This document shows positions 36,074 to 46,797 of a stretch of DNA of 64,000 nucleotides, piece by piece; within the stretch, counting starts at the first letter, position 1, and each line of letters opens with the position of its first letter. This DNA comes from Bordetella genomosp. 10 (GTDB lineage: Bacteria > Pseudomonadota > Gammaproteobacteria > Burkholderiales > Burkholderiaceae_B). Position numbers and translations under genes: made by a program. The DNA lies in the NCBI RefSeq assembly GCF_002261225.1, contig NZ_NEVM01000005.1, positions 1,488,001 to 1,552,000 of the forward strand, written 5' to 3'. The notes under the pieces are model-generated. The model saw nothing but the letters and a program-made list of their open reading frames with translations, searched no databases and was not told the DNA's origin.

Positions 36074-36909
36074 GCTGCAACTCCCTGTTCAACGGCTTGC
36101 CACACCTTCAAAGCATCGACGGTTTCCGCGACGTCGTGCACGCGCACGATCGCGGCTCCCCGCGCCACGCAGGCAAGCGCGCCGGCGATGCTGCCGGCGA
36201 GCCGATCGCCGACCGGACGGCCGGTGACGCTGCCTATCATGGACTTGCGGGAGAGTCCCACCAATAACGGATAACTGGAGACGCGCAGGCTGGCGAGCCG
36301 GCGCAGCAATTGATAGTTCTGCTCGGCGGTCTTGCCGAAACCGAAGCCGGGATCGAGCACGATGCGGCGCGGATCCACCCAGGCGGCGCGCAGCTTCTGC
36401 GCGCGCGAGCCCAGGAAAATGCCGATCTCGCCCAGCAGGTCCGTATACGTCGTATCGTCCTGCATGGTGCGCGGCTCGCCTTTCATGTGCATGACGCACA
36501 GGCCGCAGCGCGTATTGGCGACGGCCTCGATGGCGCCCGGCTGGCGAAACCCGTAGACGTCGTTGATCATGTCGGCGCCGGCGTCCAGCACCGCGCGCAT
36601 CACGCCGGGCTTGTAGGTGTCGATCGACAGCGGCACGCCGCAGTCGCGCAAGCCTTCGACCACCGGCAGCAGCCGCGCGAGTTCTTCCTGTTCGGACACT
36701 TCCGGCGCGCCGGGACGGGTGGATTCGCCGCCGATATCGAGAATGCTGGCGCCGTCGGCGACCAGCTTGCGCGCGTGCGCGATGGCGGAATCGGGATCGT
36801 CGTGCGCACCGCCATCGGAAAACGAATCCGGCGTGGTATTGACGATGCCCATGACCAGCGGGCGCTCAAGGTCGAACTCGAAGCGCCCGCACAAAAAGTT
36901 ATTGGCCAT
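36070..36909 (-). CDS. folP: Dihydropteroate synthase
   Basis: 279 residues. '[16 protein letters not shown]', '[16 protein letters not shown]', 'PLSIDTYK', 'DMINDVYGF', 'VMHMKGEP', '[14 protein letters not shown]' and '[11 protein letters not shown]' are the full set of DHPS motifs, including the sulfonamide-target loops. Condenses p-aminobenzoate with dihydropterin pyrophosphate. Lies between ftsH and glmM on the same strand. Confidence 0.98.
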   Translation of the reverse strand: MANNFLCGRFEFDLERPLVMGIVNTTPDSFSDGGAHDDPDSAIAHARKLVADGASILDIGGESTRPGAPEVSEQEELARLLPVVEGLRDCGVPLSIDTYKPGVMRAVLDAGADMINDVYGFRQPGAIEAVANTRCGLCVMHMKGEPRTMQDDTTYTDLLGEIGIFLGSRAQKLRAAWVDPRRIVLDPGFGFGKTAEQNYQLLRRLASLRVSSYPLLVGLSRKSMIGSVTGRPVGDRLAGSIAGALACVARGAAIVRVHDVAETVDALKVWQAVEQGVAA

Positions 36910-36930
36910 AGTCTACTGACCGAACCGCCC

Positions 36931-38817
<1,887 letters not shown>

Positions 38818-39002
38818 GGCGAATCTCCTGCTTTCGATTCTGACTCGTGGTTGCGGCAAGCAATGCCATAGGACACAACCATAAGTATGTCAATAGCCAT
38901 TCTACCCCGTGGAGGGCATGCGTGGGCTGATCCCTGGGGATCGTCGGTCAATTGGGGGAAATCATAAAAAGGGGCATATGGCTGGAATGAGGAGTGACCT
39001 CG

Positions 39003-39638
39003 CTAGGCTTTGAGGGTCCGCCCGACCAAAAAGGTCTCCGACGAATTCGATCGGGACGCCTTGGGCTTGCGTTCGACCACGCGCTTGAAGCGTTTCTTGA
39101 AGGACTCGACGATTTGCGAAAACCCGCTTCCATGGAAGGCCTTGACGATGAGCGCGCCTTCCGGCTTCAGGTGGGCGCAGGAAAATTCGAGGGCGAGATC
39201 GCAAACATGCTGGATGCGCGCGGCGTCGGCGGACTCGACTCCCGATAGGTTGGGGGCCATATCGGAAATTACAAGATCCACCTTGCGGCCCTCCAAAAGA
39301 TTTTCCAATTGTTTCAAAACGGCGTCTTCCCGGAAATCGCCCTGGATGAATTCCACGCCGGCGATGGGTTCCATGGGCAGGATATCGAGGGCGACGATGC
39401 GCCCGTCTATCACGCCGCCGGCGCCCACCAGGCGCTCGCGCGCCACCTGCGACCAGCTTCCCGGCGCCGAGCCCAGGTCGACCACGATATCGCCCCGCCG
39501 CAGGAGCTTCTCGGTCTCGATGATTTCCAGCAGCTTGAAGGCCGCGCGGGCGCGATAACCCTTTTGTTGCGCCATCTTCACATAAGGGTCGTTGATGTGC
39601 TGGTGCAACCAGTCTTTGGAGAATTTATTCTTGGCCAT
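39003..39638 (-). CDS. rlmE: 23S rRNA 2'-O-methyltransferase (U2552)
   Basis: 211 residues. SAM-binding '[15 protein letters not shown]' and the K-D-K-E tetrad Lys35, Asp126 ('[10 protein letters not shown]'), Lys166 and Glu201 match FtsJ/RrmJ. Modifies the A loop of the large subunit late in assembly. Starts 17 bases from the divergent yhbY start. Confidence 0.97.
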   Translation of the reverse strand: MAKNKFSKDWLHQHINDPYVKMAQQKGYRARAAFKLLEIIETEKLLRRGDIVVDLGSAPGSWSQVARERLVGAGGVIDGRIVALDILPMEPIAGVEFIQGDFREDAVLKQLENLLEGRKVDLVISDMAPNLSGVESADAARIQHVCDLALEFSCAHLKPEGALIVKAFHGSGFSQIVESFKKRFKRVVERKPKASRSNSSETFLVGRTLKA

Positions 39639-39655
39639 TCCCGTACAATTCCGCC

Positions 39656-40273
39656 ATGCCTATATTAGAAATTACATCCCGCGAACGTAGCGCCCTGCGC
39701 TCGGCTGCCCATCCGCTGCGTCCTGTCGTCCTGGTTGGCGACAAGGGTCTTTCCGACGCAGTGCTCAAGGAAATCGATCTGAACCTGACCTCGCACGGAC
39801 TGATCAAGGTCCGCGCGGGCGGCGACGACCGCGAGGCCCGCGAGGAGATGCTGGCGCATATCTGCGACGTATTATCCTGCGCGCCGGTGCATCACCTGGG
39901 CAAAATGCTGATTCTCTACCGTCCGCTCGCCAACGGCGTGTCGGTCCTGCCACAGGCCGCCCCCGCCGGGGACGCGCGCGCGAAACGCAAGGCGTCCGAG
40001 CCGCACGTGCCGAAAAAGCTGGCCGCCGCCGGCAAGACCCTGGCCAAGCCCGCCCGCGCGCCGCGCCGCCTGGAGGAAGAAGCCCCGCGCAACCGCTACG
40101 CGCAGCAGGCCGAACTGAACAAGGCCGGCAAGCCCGTGCGCCCCAGCACCCGCAAGGCCGCCGCGCCCGCGCACGGCATTCCGCGCCGCGCCGGCAGCGC
40201 CCTGAGCCTGCGCGCCGGCGCGCGTTCCGGCATCCAGCGCGGCACGATGGCGCGCAAATCCGCCAAGCGCTGA
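39656..40273 (+). CDS. yhbY: CRM-domain RNA-binding protein, YhbY family, extended C-terminus
   Basis: 205 residues; typical YhbY is about 97. Residues 1-97 hold the CRM domain ('[20 protein letters not shown]', 'LIKVR', then 'GKMLILYRP'), linked to 50S ribosome assembly. The remaining ~100 residues are basic and low in complexity (Lys/Ala/Pro/Arg), probably a disordered RNA-binding tail. Only 17 bases separate its ATG from that of rlmE, so the two share an overlapping divergent promoter region. Confidence 0.9.
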   Translation: MPILEITSRERSALRSAAHPLRPVVLVGDKGLSDAVLKEIDLNLTSHGLIKVRAGGDDREAREEMLAHICDVLSCAPVHHLGKMLILYRPLANGVSVLPQAAPAGDARAKRKASEPHVPKKLAAAGKTLAKPARAPRRLEEEAPRNRYAQQAELNKAGKPVRPSTRKAAAPAHGIPRRAGSALSLRAGARSGIQRGTMARKSAKR

Positions 40274-40277
40274 AAGG

Positions 40278-40345
40278 CCCACCCCCTACCGCGCTGCGCG
40301 CGGCCCCCTCAAGGGGGCGGCGCTGGCGGACCTGGGGGCCCGGCG
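40278..40345. repeat. GC-rich intergenic repeat-like element with C5/G5 stem
   Basis: Between yhbY and greA: CGCGCTGCGCGCGG followed by CCCCCTCAAGGGGG, then GCGGCGCTGGCGGACC. The form resembles a short dispersed repeat I recall from Bordetella/Achromobacter intergenic regions. Only one copy is seen here, so the repeat status rests on recall. It could act as a bidirectional terminator for yhbY and greA. Confidence 0.45.
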
Positions 40346-40347
40346 AA

Positions 40348-40824
40348 TCACAGATACTTGATGCTGATCACTTCGTATTCGCGCAAGCCGGACGGCGCCT
40401 GCACTTCCACGACGTCGCCCTCGGACTTGCCGATCAGCGCGCGGGCCACCGGGCTGGACACGGAAATCATGTTGGCGCGGATGTCGGCCTCGACGTCGCC
40501 GACGATCTGGTAGACCACGCGGTCGCCCGAATCCAGGTCCTCGATTTCCACGGTCGCGCCGAAAACCGCGCGGCCGTCGGTGTCCAGTTCCTGCGGATTG
40601 ATGATCTGCGCGTTCGACAGCGTGCCCTCGAGTTCGGCGATGCGGCCCTCGATGAAGCCCTGGCGCTCGCGCGCCGCGTCGTACTCCGCATTCTCGGACA
40701 GGTCGCCCTGCGCGCGCGCCTCGGCGATGGCATTGATCACCGAAGGCCGTTCGATGGTTTTGAGCCGGTGCAACTCTTCGTGCAGGCGTTTGGCCCCGCG
40801 CACCGTCAACGGAATCGCAGACAT
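40348..40824 (-). CDS. greA: Transcription elongation factor GreA
   Basis: 158 residues from ATG 40824 (MSAIPLTVRGAKRLHEELHR), the standard GreA size; longer readings add unlikely residues. Coiled coil with acidic tip 'GDLSENAEYDAARERQGF' and C-terminal FKBP-like domain 'PVARALIGKSEGDVVEVQAP' are present. Rescues backtracked RNA polymerase. Confidence 0.97.
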   Translation of the reverse strand: MSAIPLTVRGAKRLHEELHRLKTIERPSVINAIAEARAQGDLSENAEYDAARERQGFIEGRIAELEGTLSNAQIINPQELDTDGRAVFGATVEIEDLDSGDRVVYQIVGDVEADIRANMISVSSPVARALIGKSEGDVVEVQAPSGLREYEVISIKYL

Positions 40825-41093
40825 AACATTTCCCAACAAAGTAGAAAACGCCCCACCAGGGAGCGTTCGGACCAAGGTCGTGCCAGGCGGGACGCGCCAC
40901 GCGGCGCGCCACAACAGGGGGGAATCTCGATTCGCTCCTCGCCTCGTGCTCGCTCTTCCTGAGCCGGCGTCACGCCGGCGGCGGCAAGCTTCGACCGAAA
41001 AAACAAAACCGCCCCCATTCAGCGCGTCAGCGCCGCTCGCGGCCCGGGCGATACGTACACCGGGCGCTTTTTGTCATGGGGCGGCCCGGCGAC
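40825..41093. other. Intergenic region upstream of greA
   Basis: No gene seen. On the plus strand GCCCGG-12 bases-CCGGGC then GCTTTTT (41042-41072) could form a weak terminator. The greA promoter must lie in the first 150 bases (minus strand) but no clear match is visible. Confidence 0.35.
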
Positions 41094-41123
41094 AAAAAAC
41101 CCCGGCTCGGATCTGAACCGGGG
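41094..41123 (-). terminator. Terminator after the RutG-like permease gene
   Basis: Minus strand CCCCGG-12 bases-CCGGGG followed by TTTTTT, 64 bases past the permease stop. Confidence 0.8.
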
Positions 41124-41186
41124 CAAGCAGATGACATTGTCGGCAACTTTCAGGGGAATTGCAAGCCGTCCCCAATAGCGCCGGCG

Positions 41187-42497
41187 TCAGCGCGAGGGAC
41201 GCAACAGCGCATACAGGATGATGGCGCCGAAGGTCGCCGTGCCGATGCCGCCCAGCGTGAAACCGCCCAGGTGGACGGTGAAATCGCCCGCGCCCAGGAC
41301 CACGGTGACGGCGGCGGTGATCAGGTTGCGGTTGTCGGCGAAATCGACCCGGTTGACGATCCAGATCCGCGCGCCGGCGATGGCGATCAGGCCGAACACC
41401 ACCACCGACATGCCGCCGAGCACCGGCGCCGGAATGGTCTGTATGAGCGCGCCGAACTTCGGCGAAAAACCCAGCAGGACGGCGATCAGCGCGGCGACCG
41501 CGAAGACCAGCGTGGAATAGATGCGGGTCACCGCCATCACGCCGATGTTCTCGGCATAGGTGGTGACGCCGGTCCCGCCGACCGCGCCCGACAGCATGGT
41601 CGCCACGCCGTCGCCGACGAAGGCGCGGCCCAGGTAGCGGTCCAGGTCCTGCCCGGTCATGGCGCTCACGGCCCGGATGTGGCCGAGGTTTTCCACCACC
41701 AGGATGAGGGCGACCGGCACGATCAGCCCCAGCGCGGGCGCCGAGAAAACCGGCGCGCTGAAATGCGGCAGGCCCAGCCAGGGCGCCGCCGCGACCGCCG
41801 AGAAGTCCATCGGCTTGCCCAGGCCGATGCCGTTGGCGCAGATGGCGTAGATGACGCAGGCCGCAATCAGGCCGGCCAGGATCAACAGCCGTTGCACCAT
41901 GCCCTTGGCGCGCACCGCGATCCCGCCGACGCAGAGTATCGTGACGATGGCCATGCAGGTGTCGAAGCCGGATCCGCCCATGGCGCCCTTGGCGGCGACC
42001 GGCGCCAGGTTCAGGCCGATCACGACCACCACGGCGCCGGTGACCACCGGCGGCATCAAGGCCTCGATCCAGCGCGCGCCGCCGCCCGCCCGGGCGTTGG
42101 CCACCCAGACCAGCGCGCCGATGAGCGCATACACGGCGCCGCAGGCGATGATGCCGCCCAGCGCCACGCCGATGTTGGGATTGGGACCGGAGCCGCCATA
42201 GCCGGTCACCGCGATGATGCCGCCGATGAAGGCGAAGCTGGACCCCAGGTAGCTGGGCACGCGCCCGCCGACGAACAGGAAGAAGATCAGGGATCCCACG
42301 CCGGACATCAGGATCGCGAGGTTGGGATCGAATCCCATCAGCAAGGGGGCCAGCACCGTCGAGCCGAACATCGCCACCACGTGCTGCAAGCCCATCAGAA
42401 CGGTCCGCGGCCAGGGCAGGCGCTCGTCCGGCGCCATCACCGTGCCGGGCACCAGTTCCCGGACCAGACGCCAACGCGGAAAATAGGACACCGGCAT
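41187..42497 (-). CDS. Uracil/pyrimidine permease (RutG/UraA type, NCS2)
   Basis: 436 residues from ATG 42497, preceded by AGGGGAG; codons upstream belong to no conserved sequence. 'VVAMFGSTVLAPLLMGFDPN', 'GGRVPSYLGSSFAFIG', 'NPNIGVALGGIIACG', 'VAENLGH'-like 'VVENLGHIRAVSAMTG' and 'GGTGVTTYAENIGVMAVT' follow E. coli RutG closely. Proton-coupled uptake of uracil or a related base. Its neighbour is a dihydroorotase-like amidohydrolase, so it probably imports the substrate or product of that pathway. Confidence 0.85.
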   Translation of the reverse strand: MPVSYFPRWRLVRELVPGTVMAPDERLPWPRTVLMGLQHVVAMFGSTVLAPLLMGFDPNLAILMSGVGSLIFFLFVGGRVPSYLGSSFAFIGGIIAVTGYGGSGPNPNIGVALGGIIACGAVYALIGALVWVANARAGGGARWIEALMPPVVTGAVVVVIGLNLAPVAAKGAMGGSGFDTCMAIVTILCVGGIAVRAKGMVQRLLILAGLIAACVIYAICANGIGLGKPMDFSAVAAAPWLGLPHFSAPVFSAPALGLIVPVALILVVENLGHIRAVSAMTGQDLDRYLGRAFVGDGVATMLSGAVGGTGVTTYAENIGVMAVTRIYSTLVFAVAALIAVLLGFSPKFGALIQTIPAPVLGGMSVVVFGLIAIAGARIWIVNRVDFADNRNLITAAVTVVLGAGDFTVHLGGFTLGGIGTATFGAIILYALLRPSR

Positions 42498-42644
42498 GCA
42501 CTCCCCTGCGAAAACCTTGTCGAACCGGCGGCCTGCCGGCGTTTCGCGCAAGAGTACACCAGCGGCGGACCGGATATCCACGCGGCCGCGCGGACCCCAG
42601 GCGGGTCCGCGCGGCGCATGCCGGGCCGCCCGCGGGCGCGGGCT

Positions 42645-44078
42645 TCAGCTTGAGGAATCTTCCAGCGACCTGCCCTTGGTCGACGGGCCGATGATCGCGA
42701 CGACGACCGCGGCGGCCAGCAGCACGACGTCGCTGACCACGAAGACGAACAGCTTGCCTTTCAGCACCGAAAAGACGCCGAACACCAGCAGCAGGATGAT
42801 GGCGCCCGCCCGGCCCCACGCGGATGCCAGGCCCATGCCGGTGGCGCGGATCTCCGTCGGGTACAGCTCCGGCGTGTAGTTGTAGATCGCCGTCGAGCCC
42901 AGGGCCAGGCAGAACGCCATGAGGCCGCCGAACGTCATCAGCGCGGTCGAGGTGGTCGCCAGACCGAAGAGCGTGCCGAAGACGGCCGTGCCGATGAAGG
43001 CGATGACGGTGGTCGGCTTGCGGTCCAGCCAGTCGACCACGTAGCCGCCCACGACATAGCCGGGAATGACCGCGGCATAGATGGCGATGGAGAACTGGAA
43101 GGACTTGACGATGGTGAAGCCCTCCATGGCCAGCAGGGTCGGCACGAAGGTCATGAAGGTATAGAGCACGCCGTATTCCGCGAACCATGCCAGCCACATC
43201 ATCAGCGTCAGCTTCCGGTAGCGCGGGCTGAGCAGGTCGCGCGCGGTATAGGCGCGCGCCGGTTCCGCAAGCGCGGCGGGCGCCGGAGCCGGTGCCGGGG
43301 CTTGGGTACCCGCGCCCGCCAAGGTGCGCCCTACCCGCCGCTCGATCGAGCGCAGCACCGCCTCGGCCTCCTCCACGCGCCCCTTGCGCAGCAGCCAGCG
43401 CGGCGACTCGGGTAGCCCCGAGCGCATCAGGCCGACGACGATGGCGAAGGGCAGCGTCAGGAAGAGCGCGGCGCGCCAGCCCAAATTCGGAATGATGTTC
43501 AGCGCCCAGATCGGCGAGAACGCGATGCCCAGCGCGAAGAAGCCCATCATCCAGCCGCCCAGCTTGCCGCGCACGCGGGTCGGCCACAGCTCGGCCAGAT
43601 AAGGCGGCACGATGGAGCTTTCCGCGCCGACGAACAGCCAGGTGAAGAAGTTCAACGCCGCGAAACTCCACACGTCGCCGACCAGCCCGCGCGACGCGGA
43701 GAACAGCGAATACATCACGAGCGTGAGCATGATCATCCGCTTGCGCCCGTAATGGTCGGCCGCGAAACCCGCGACCGCGGACCCGACCAGGTAGCCCGCC
43801 AGGCCGATCGCGGAGATGACGCCTATCGTCGCGGTGCCGAAGCCCCACAGCGGGCTCAGCGTCGCCAGGACGAAGCCGGTGATGACCGTGTCCAGGGTGT
43901 CGAAGAAGAGGGAAAGCGCCGCGACGACCAGCACCACGACGTGGAACCTGGACACGGGCAGCCGGTCGAGGCGGGCCGCGATCTGCGGCTGGGTCAGCGC
44001 GGCCGCTTGCGCCGTGAGGCCGGCCGGAGGCGACCCGGAGGCCGCGATCTGCGAGGGAGAGGATGGAACGGTGGTCAT
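42645..44078 (-). CDS. MFS transporter, metabolite:H+ symporter-like
   Basis: 477 residues, about 12 helices, with a 40-residue polar N-terminus. 'GFAADHYGRKRMIML' (loop 2-3), 'PESPRWLL', 'DWLDRKPTTVI' (loop 8-9) and 'PELYPTEIRATGMG' identify the family. The central loop carries an Ala-Pro repeat (about 243-258). Substrate unknown. Lies between the permease and amidohydrolase genes on the same strand, so two transporters serve this cluster. Confidence 0.85.
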   Translation of the reverse strand: MTTVPSSPSQIAASGSPPAGLTAQAAALTQPQIAARLDRLPVSRFHVVVLVVAALSLFFDTLDTVITGFVLATLSPLWGFGTATIGVISAIGLAGYLVGSAVAGFAADHYGRKRMIMLTLVMYSLFSASRGLVGDVWSFAALNFFTWLFVGAESSIVPPYLAELWPTRVRGKLGGWMMGFFALGIAFSPIWALNIIPNLGWRAALFLTLPFAIVVGLMRSGLPESPRWLLRKGRVEEAEAVLRSIERRVGRTLAGAGTQAPAPAPAPAALAEPARAYTARDLLSPRYRKLTLMMWLAWFAEYGVLYTFMTFVPTLLAMEGFTIVKSFQFSIAIYAAVIPGYVVGGYVVDWLDRKPTTVIAFIGTAVFGTLFGLATTSTALMTFGGLMAFCLALGSTAIYNYTPELYPTEIRATGMGLASAWGRAGAIILLLVFGVFSVLKGKLFVFVVSDVVLLAAAVVVAIIGPSTKGRSLEDSSS

Positions 44079-44148
44079 GAGAGCCCCTTGGACGCCGGCT
44101 GCGCGCCGGCCTGTTTTGAATTTGATTTGTCTATGGAAACGGCCGCGC

Positions 44149-45561
44149 TCAGGCCGCGCCGATGCCGGGATGGAACCGGCCGTAGCCCGGCGTGCCGGTG
44201 ATCTTGCCGTGATCCATCACCGTCGCGCCGCGCACGATGGTGTAGACGGGCATGCCCTGGGTCGATATGCCTTCCCACGCGGTATAGCCGGACTTGGTGT
44301 GCATGTCGGCGACCGTGAACGTCTGCCGCGCCTGCATGTCGACGATGGTGAAATCGGCGTCCGCGCCGACCTGGATGCGGCCTTTCCTGGGATACTGGCC
44401 GAAGCGCCTGGCGGGCGCCTCGGCGCACAGCTTCGCCACGTCGCCCAGGCCCAGCTTGCCTTCGTTCACCGCGTTGAGCACCAGGGGAATGAACTCCTGC
44501 GCCCCCGTGATGCCGAGCGGAACGGAAAAGGCGTCCTGCCATCCCGGCGTGATCTCCTCCAGGGTATGCGGCGCGTGCTCGCCGACCAGCATGTCGGCCG
44601 TGCCGTCCCGGATCGCCTCCCAATGCGCCTCCGGCGCATAGGCCCATGAATACGCACCCGGCCCCACCTTCTCGGCCTGCGCGCGGGTCATGAACAGGGT
44701 CGCCGTTTCCATCTCGCCCGAAATATCGACGCCCTGCCGCTTGGCGAAGCGGACCAGTTCGTTCGCCGCCGGCGGCATGACGCCCATGTGCAGCACGTGC
44801 AGGCGCACGCCCGTGACGCGCGCGTAGTAGGTCGAGGCCGCCAGCCCCGCCGCCATGCCGTGGCCGTACATATAGCCGCGCTCGTAGGCTTCCATGTAGT
44901 CGCGGTTCGTCGTCCTGCCGGCGTTGATGTAGTCGCGGAAGGTCAGGCGCTTGCACCACTCGCTGTCGTCGTGATGCACGGCGCACAGCAGTCCCGTGTC
45001 GGCGACGGCCTCGTACAGTTCATGGAGGATGCCGTGATCGACGACGCCGAGTTCGGAGATATACGGGTACACCTCCTTCACGTGGCGCGTATTGAATACC
45101 TTGATGCCCACCGCGCCGGCCTTGGCCAGCGCGGCCACGGTCTTGGGATACAGGCCGCCGCCATACAGCGCGTAGTCCACCAGCGCCTTGGGCGCGATCG
45201 TCGCGCGCTTGAGTTCGAACGATTCCAGCGTGGTCGGATGCGGATCGTTGTTCGTCATGTCGATACAGAACGTGATTCCGCCGGCGGCCGCGGCGGTCGT
45301 GCCCGACGTGAAGTCTTCCTTGTAGGTGTGCCCCGGCTCGCGGAAATGGCAGTGGACATGCCACAAGCCGGGCAGCACGTCGAGGCCCTTGGCGTCGATA
45401 ACCTTGGCCGCGGGCGGCGTCGCGGCCGCGTCGGTCAACCCGACGATCCTTCCTTCCCGCACGCATACGTTCAGGCGCGCGCTGCCCTCCGGCGTATGCA
45501 CCGTTCCGTTCGCGATCACCAGGTCGACATGCCCCTGGTCCGGCTGGTCCTTCGTGCCCAT
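44149..45561 (-). CDS. Dihydroorotase/hydantoinase-like metal-dependent amidohydrolase
   Basis: 470 residues. The fold is shown by 'GLWHVHCHFREPGHTYKED' (His70, His72 as metal ligands), 'GAVGIKVFN' with Lys154 in the place of the carboxylated Lys, 'LHVLHMG', and 'LVGEHAPHTLEE'. Two positions differ from dihydroorotases: the residue before the HxH pair is His instead of Asp, and the catalytic Asp of 'DHAPH' is Glu ('EHAPH'). It likely opens a cyclic amide such as a hydantoin, dihydropyrimidine or allantoin; I cannot say which. First gene of its operon, divergent from a GntR regulator. Confidence 0.8.
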   Translation of the reverse strand: MGTKDQPDQGHVDLVIANGTVHTPEGSARLNVCVREGRIVGLTDAAATPPAAKVIDAKGLDVLPGLWHVHCHFREPGHTYKEDFTSGTTAAAAGGITFCIDMTNNDPHPTTLESFELKRATIAPKALVDYALYGGGLYPKTVAALAKAGAVGIKVFNTRHVKEVYPYISELGVVDHGILHELYEAVADTGLLCAVHHDDSEWCKRLTFRDYINAGRTTNRDYMEAYERGYMYGHGMAAGLAASTYYARVTGVRLHVLHMGVMPPAANELVRFAKRQGVDISGEMETATLFMTRAQAEKVGPGAYSWAYAPEAHWEAIRDGTADMLVGEHAPHTLEEITPGWQDAFSVPLGITGAQEFIPLVLNAVNEGKLGLGDVAKLCAEAPARRFGQYPRKGRIQVGADADFTIVDMQARQTFTVADMHTKSGYTAWEGISTQGMPVYTIVRGATVMDHGKITGTPGYGRFHPGIGAA

Positions 45562-45578
45562 CGAGTTCCCCTTTTAAA

Positions 45579-45637
45579 AATACACAGTCAATACACGAAT
45601 AATTTTTAATGTATAAAAGATTTGTGTCAACCCCGGG
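45579..45637. promoter_or_regulatory. AT-rich divergent promoter with AATACAC repeats
   Basis: AATACAC occurs twice, 11 bp apart (45579-45585 and 45590-45596), one helical turn, followed by an AT-rich stretch with TATAAA and the inverted core TTTGTGT at 45631-45637. A likely operator for the GntR-type regulator between it and the amidohydrolase gene. Confidence 0.45.
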
Positions 45638-45677
45638 TTTTGGCTAAACTGCCGCCACACCGACAGAGTTTTTCGAG

Positions 45678-46460
45678 ATGACGAGAAAGAAATCACCGAC
45701 TCGGCCCGAAGCGGCCAAAACGGGAAAAGGCTCGGGATCGAGCAAGGCTTACCAACTGCTGCGCAGCCGCATCGTTTCGCTGGAAATGCCGCCGGGGGAA
45801 GACATCGACGAGCAGATGCTGGTGGAGGAACTGGGGATTTCGCGCACGCCGCTGCGCGAGGCGATGATCCGCCTCGCCGCGGAAGGCCTGATATCGCTGC
45901 TTCCCAATCGCGGCGCGCGCGTCGCCTCGATGGACATTCCGCAGCTCCAGGAGCACCTGGAAACGTTCGAGCTGAACCAGCGGGCGGTCACGCGCCTGGC
46001 GGCGATGCGGCGCACCAAGGCCGACCTGGCGCGGATCGAAGCGCTGGTCGCCGCCTTCGAGGACGCGCATGCCAGGAACGACGTCGACGGGATGGTCGAC
46101 GGCAACTGGGAACTGCACCTGGCCATCGGCAATGCCTGCGGCAATCGCGTGCTGGCGAAAATCTACGCCAATCTCCTGACCGAGAGCCTGCGCGTCGCCC
46201 GCCTGGCGATGAGCTACGAGACCTTTCCCAGCGAGGAAGCCAGGCAGGCGCACCTGAACAACATCCTGCGCGAGCACCGGGAAATACTCGCAGCGATCGC
46301 GGCACAGGATGCCGACCGCGCCGAAGCGCTCGCCTGCTCGCACACGGGCCTGGCCCGCAAGCGCGTCACGGATTTCATCTCGCAGAGCGCGATCAGCACG
46401 GTGTCGATCAGCCCGCGCGCGGCGCCCGCGGCACTGGAAGGAGTAGCGACCGATGTGTGA
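45678..46460 (+). CDS. GntR-family regulator (FadR/FCD subgroup)
   Basis: 260 residues. Winged helix at 23-90 ('AYQLLRSRIVSLEMPPGEDI', 'ELGISRTPLREAMIRLAAEG') and an all-helical FCD ligand domain with the metal-binding pattern His/Asp: 'DGNWELHLAIG', 'ILREHREILAAI', 'CSHTGLAR'. Such regulators respond to small carboxylates or ring compounds; it presumably controls the divergent amidohydrolase-transporter operon. Its end overlaps the next gene by eight bases. Confidence 0.9.
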   Translation: MTRKKSPTRPEAAKTGKGSGSSKAYQLLRSRIVSLEMPPGEDIDEQMLVEELGISRTPLREAMIRLAAEGLISLLPNRGARVASMDIPQLQEHLETFELNQRAVTRLAAMRRTKADLARIEALVAAFEDAHARNDVDGMVDGNWELHLAIGNACGNRVLAKIYANLLTESLRVARLAMSYETFPSEEARQAHLNNILREHREILAAIAAQDADRAEALACSHTGLARKRVTDFISQSAISTVSISPRAAPAALEGVATDV

Positions 46461-46797
46461 GGTTTGCGCGGTGTTCGGCGTCGGCCAGCACTGGAGCGAC
46501 GCGGCGGATCCCATGGGGGTGGGCGGCGTCGCCGCGGGCATACTGGAAAACCGCGCGGAGCGCGCCAAGCGGCTGCGCCTGATCAACCGGATACTGCACC
46601 CGGCCGGCCTGACGGCCGGCGACTGGGACGGCGAGTCCTATTGCGTCGAGGACGCGCAAGGACGCAGCAAGGTGGCGCCCGACCTGTCGGCCTTGTGGCG
46701 CATCGCGGAACAGATGGGCCATGCCCGCATCGATCCGCTCGAAACCGATTTTCTTCCGACCTCGCCATGGCCCGACTCGTACCGCGCCTCGAACTGA
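46453..46797 (+). CDS. Small CxxC protein linked to a COG0523 GTPase, 114 aa
   Basis: MCEVCAVFGVGQHWSDAADP: Cys2 and Cys5 form CxxC at the extreme N-terminus. The rest, with 'RLRLINRILHPAGLTAGDWD' and 'WRIAEQMGHARIDPLE', shows no domain I know. It overlaps the regulator before it (8 bases) and the GTPase after it (31 bases), so the three are translated together. A metal- or partner-binding role beside the metallochaperone-type GTPase is inferred only from the Cys pair and position. Confidence 0.65.
   Translation: MCEVCAVFGVGQHWSDAADPMGVGGVAAGILENRAERAKRLRLINRILHPAGLTAGDWDGESYCVEDAQGRSKVAPDLSALWRIAEQMGHARIDPLETDFLPTSPWPDSYRASN

Noticed and set aside
41042-41072. Plus-strand terminator GCCCGG...CCGGGC-GCTTTTT
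   Set aside because: No plus-strand gene ends nearby; kept only as a remark for the intergenic region.
41074-43848. 924-codon minus-strand frame over the permease and MFS genes
   Set aside because: Out-of-frame reading of two genuine transporter genes on the same strand.
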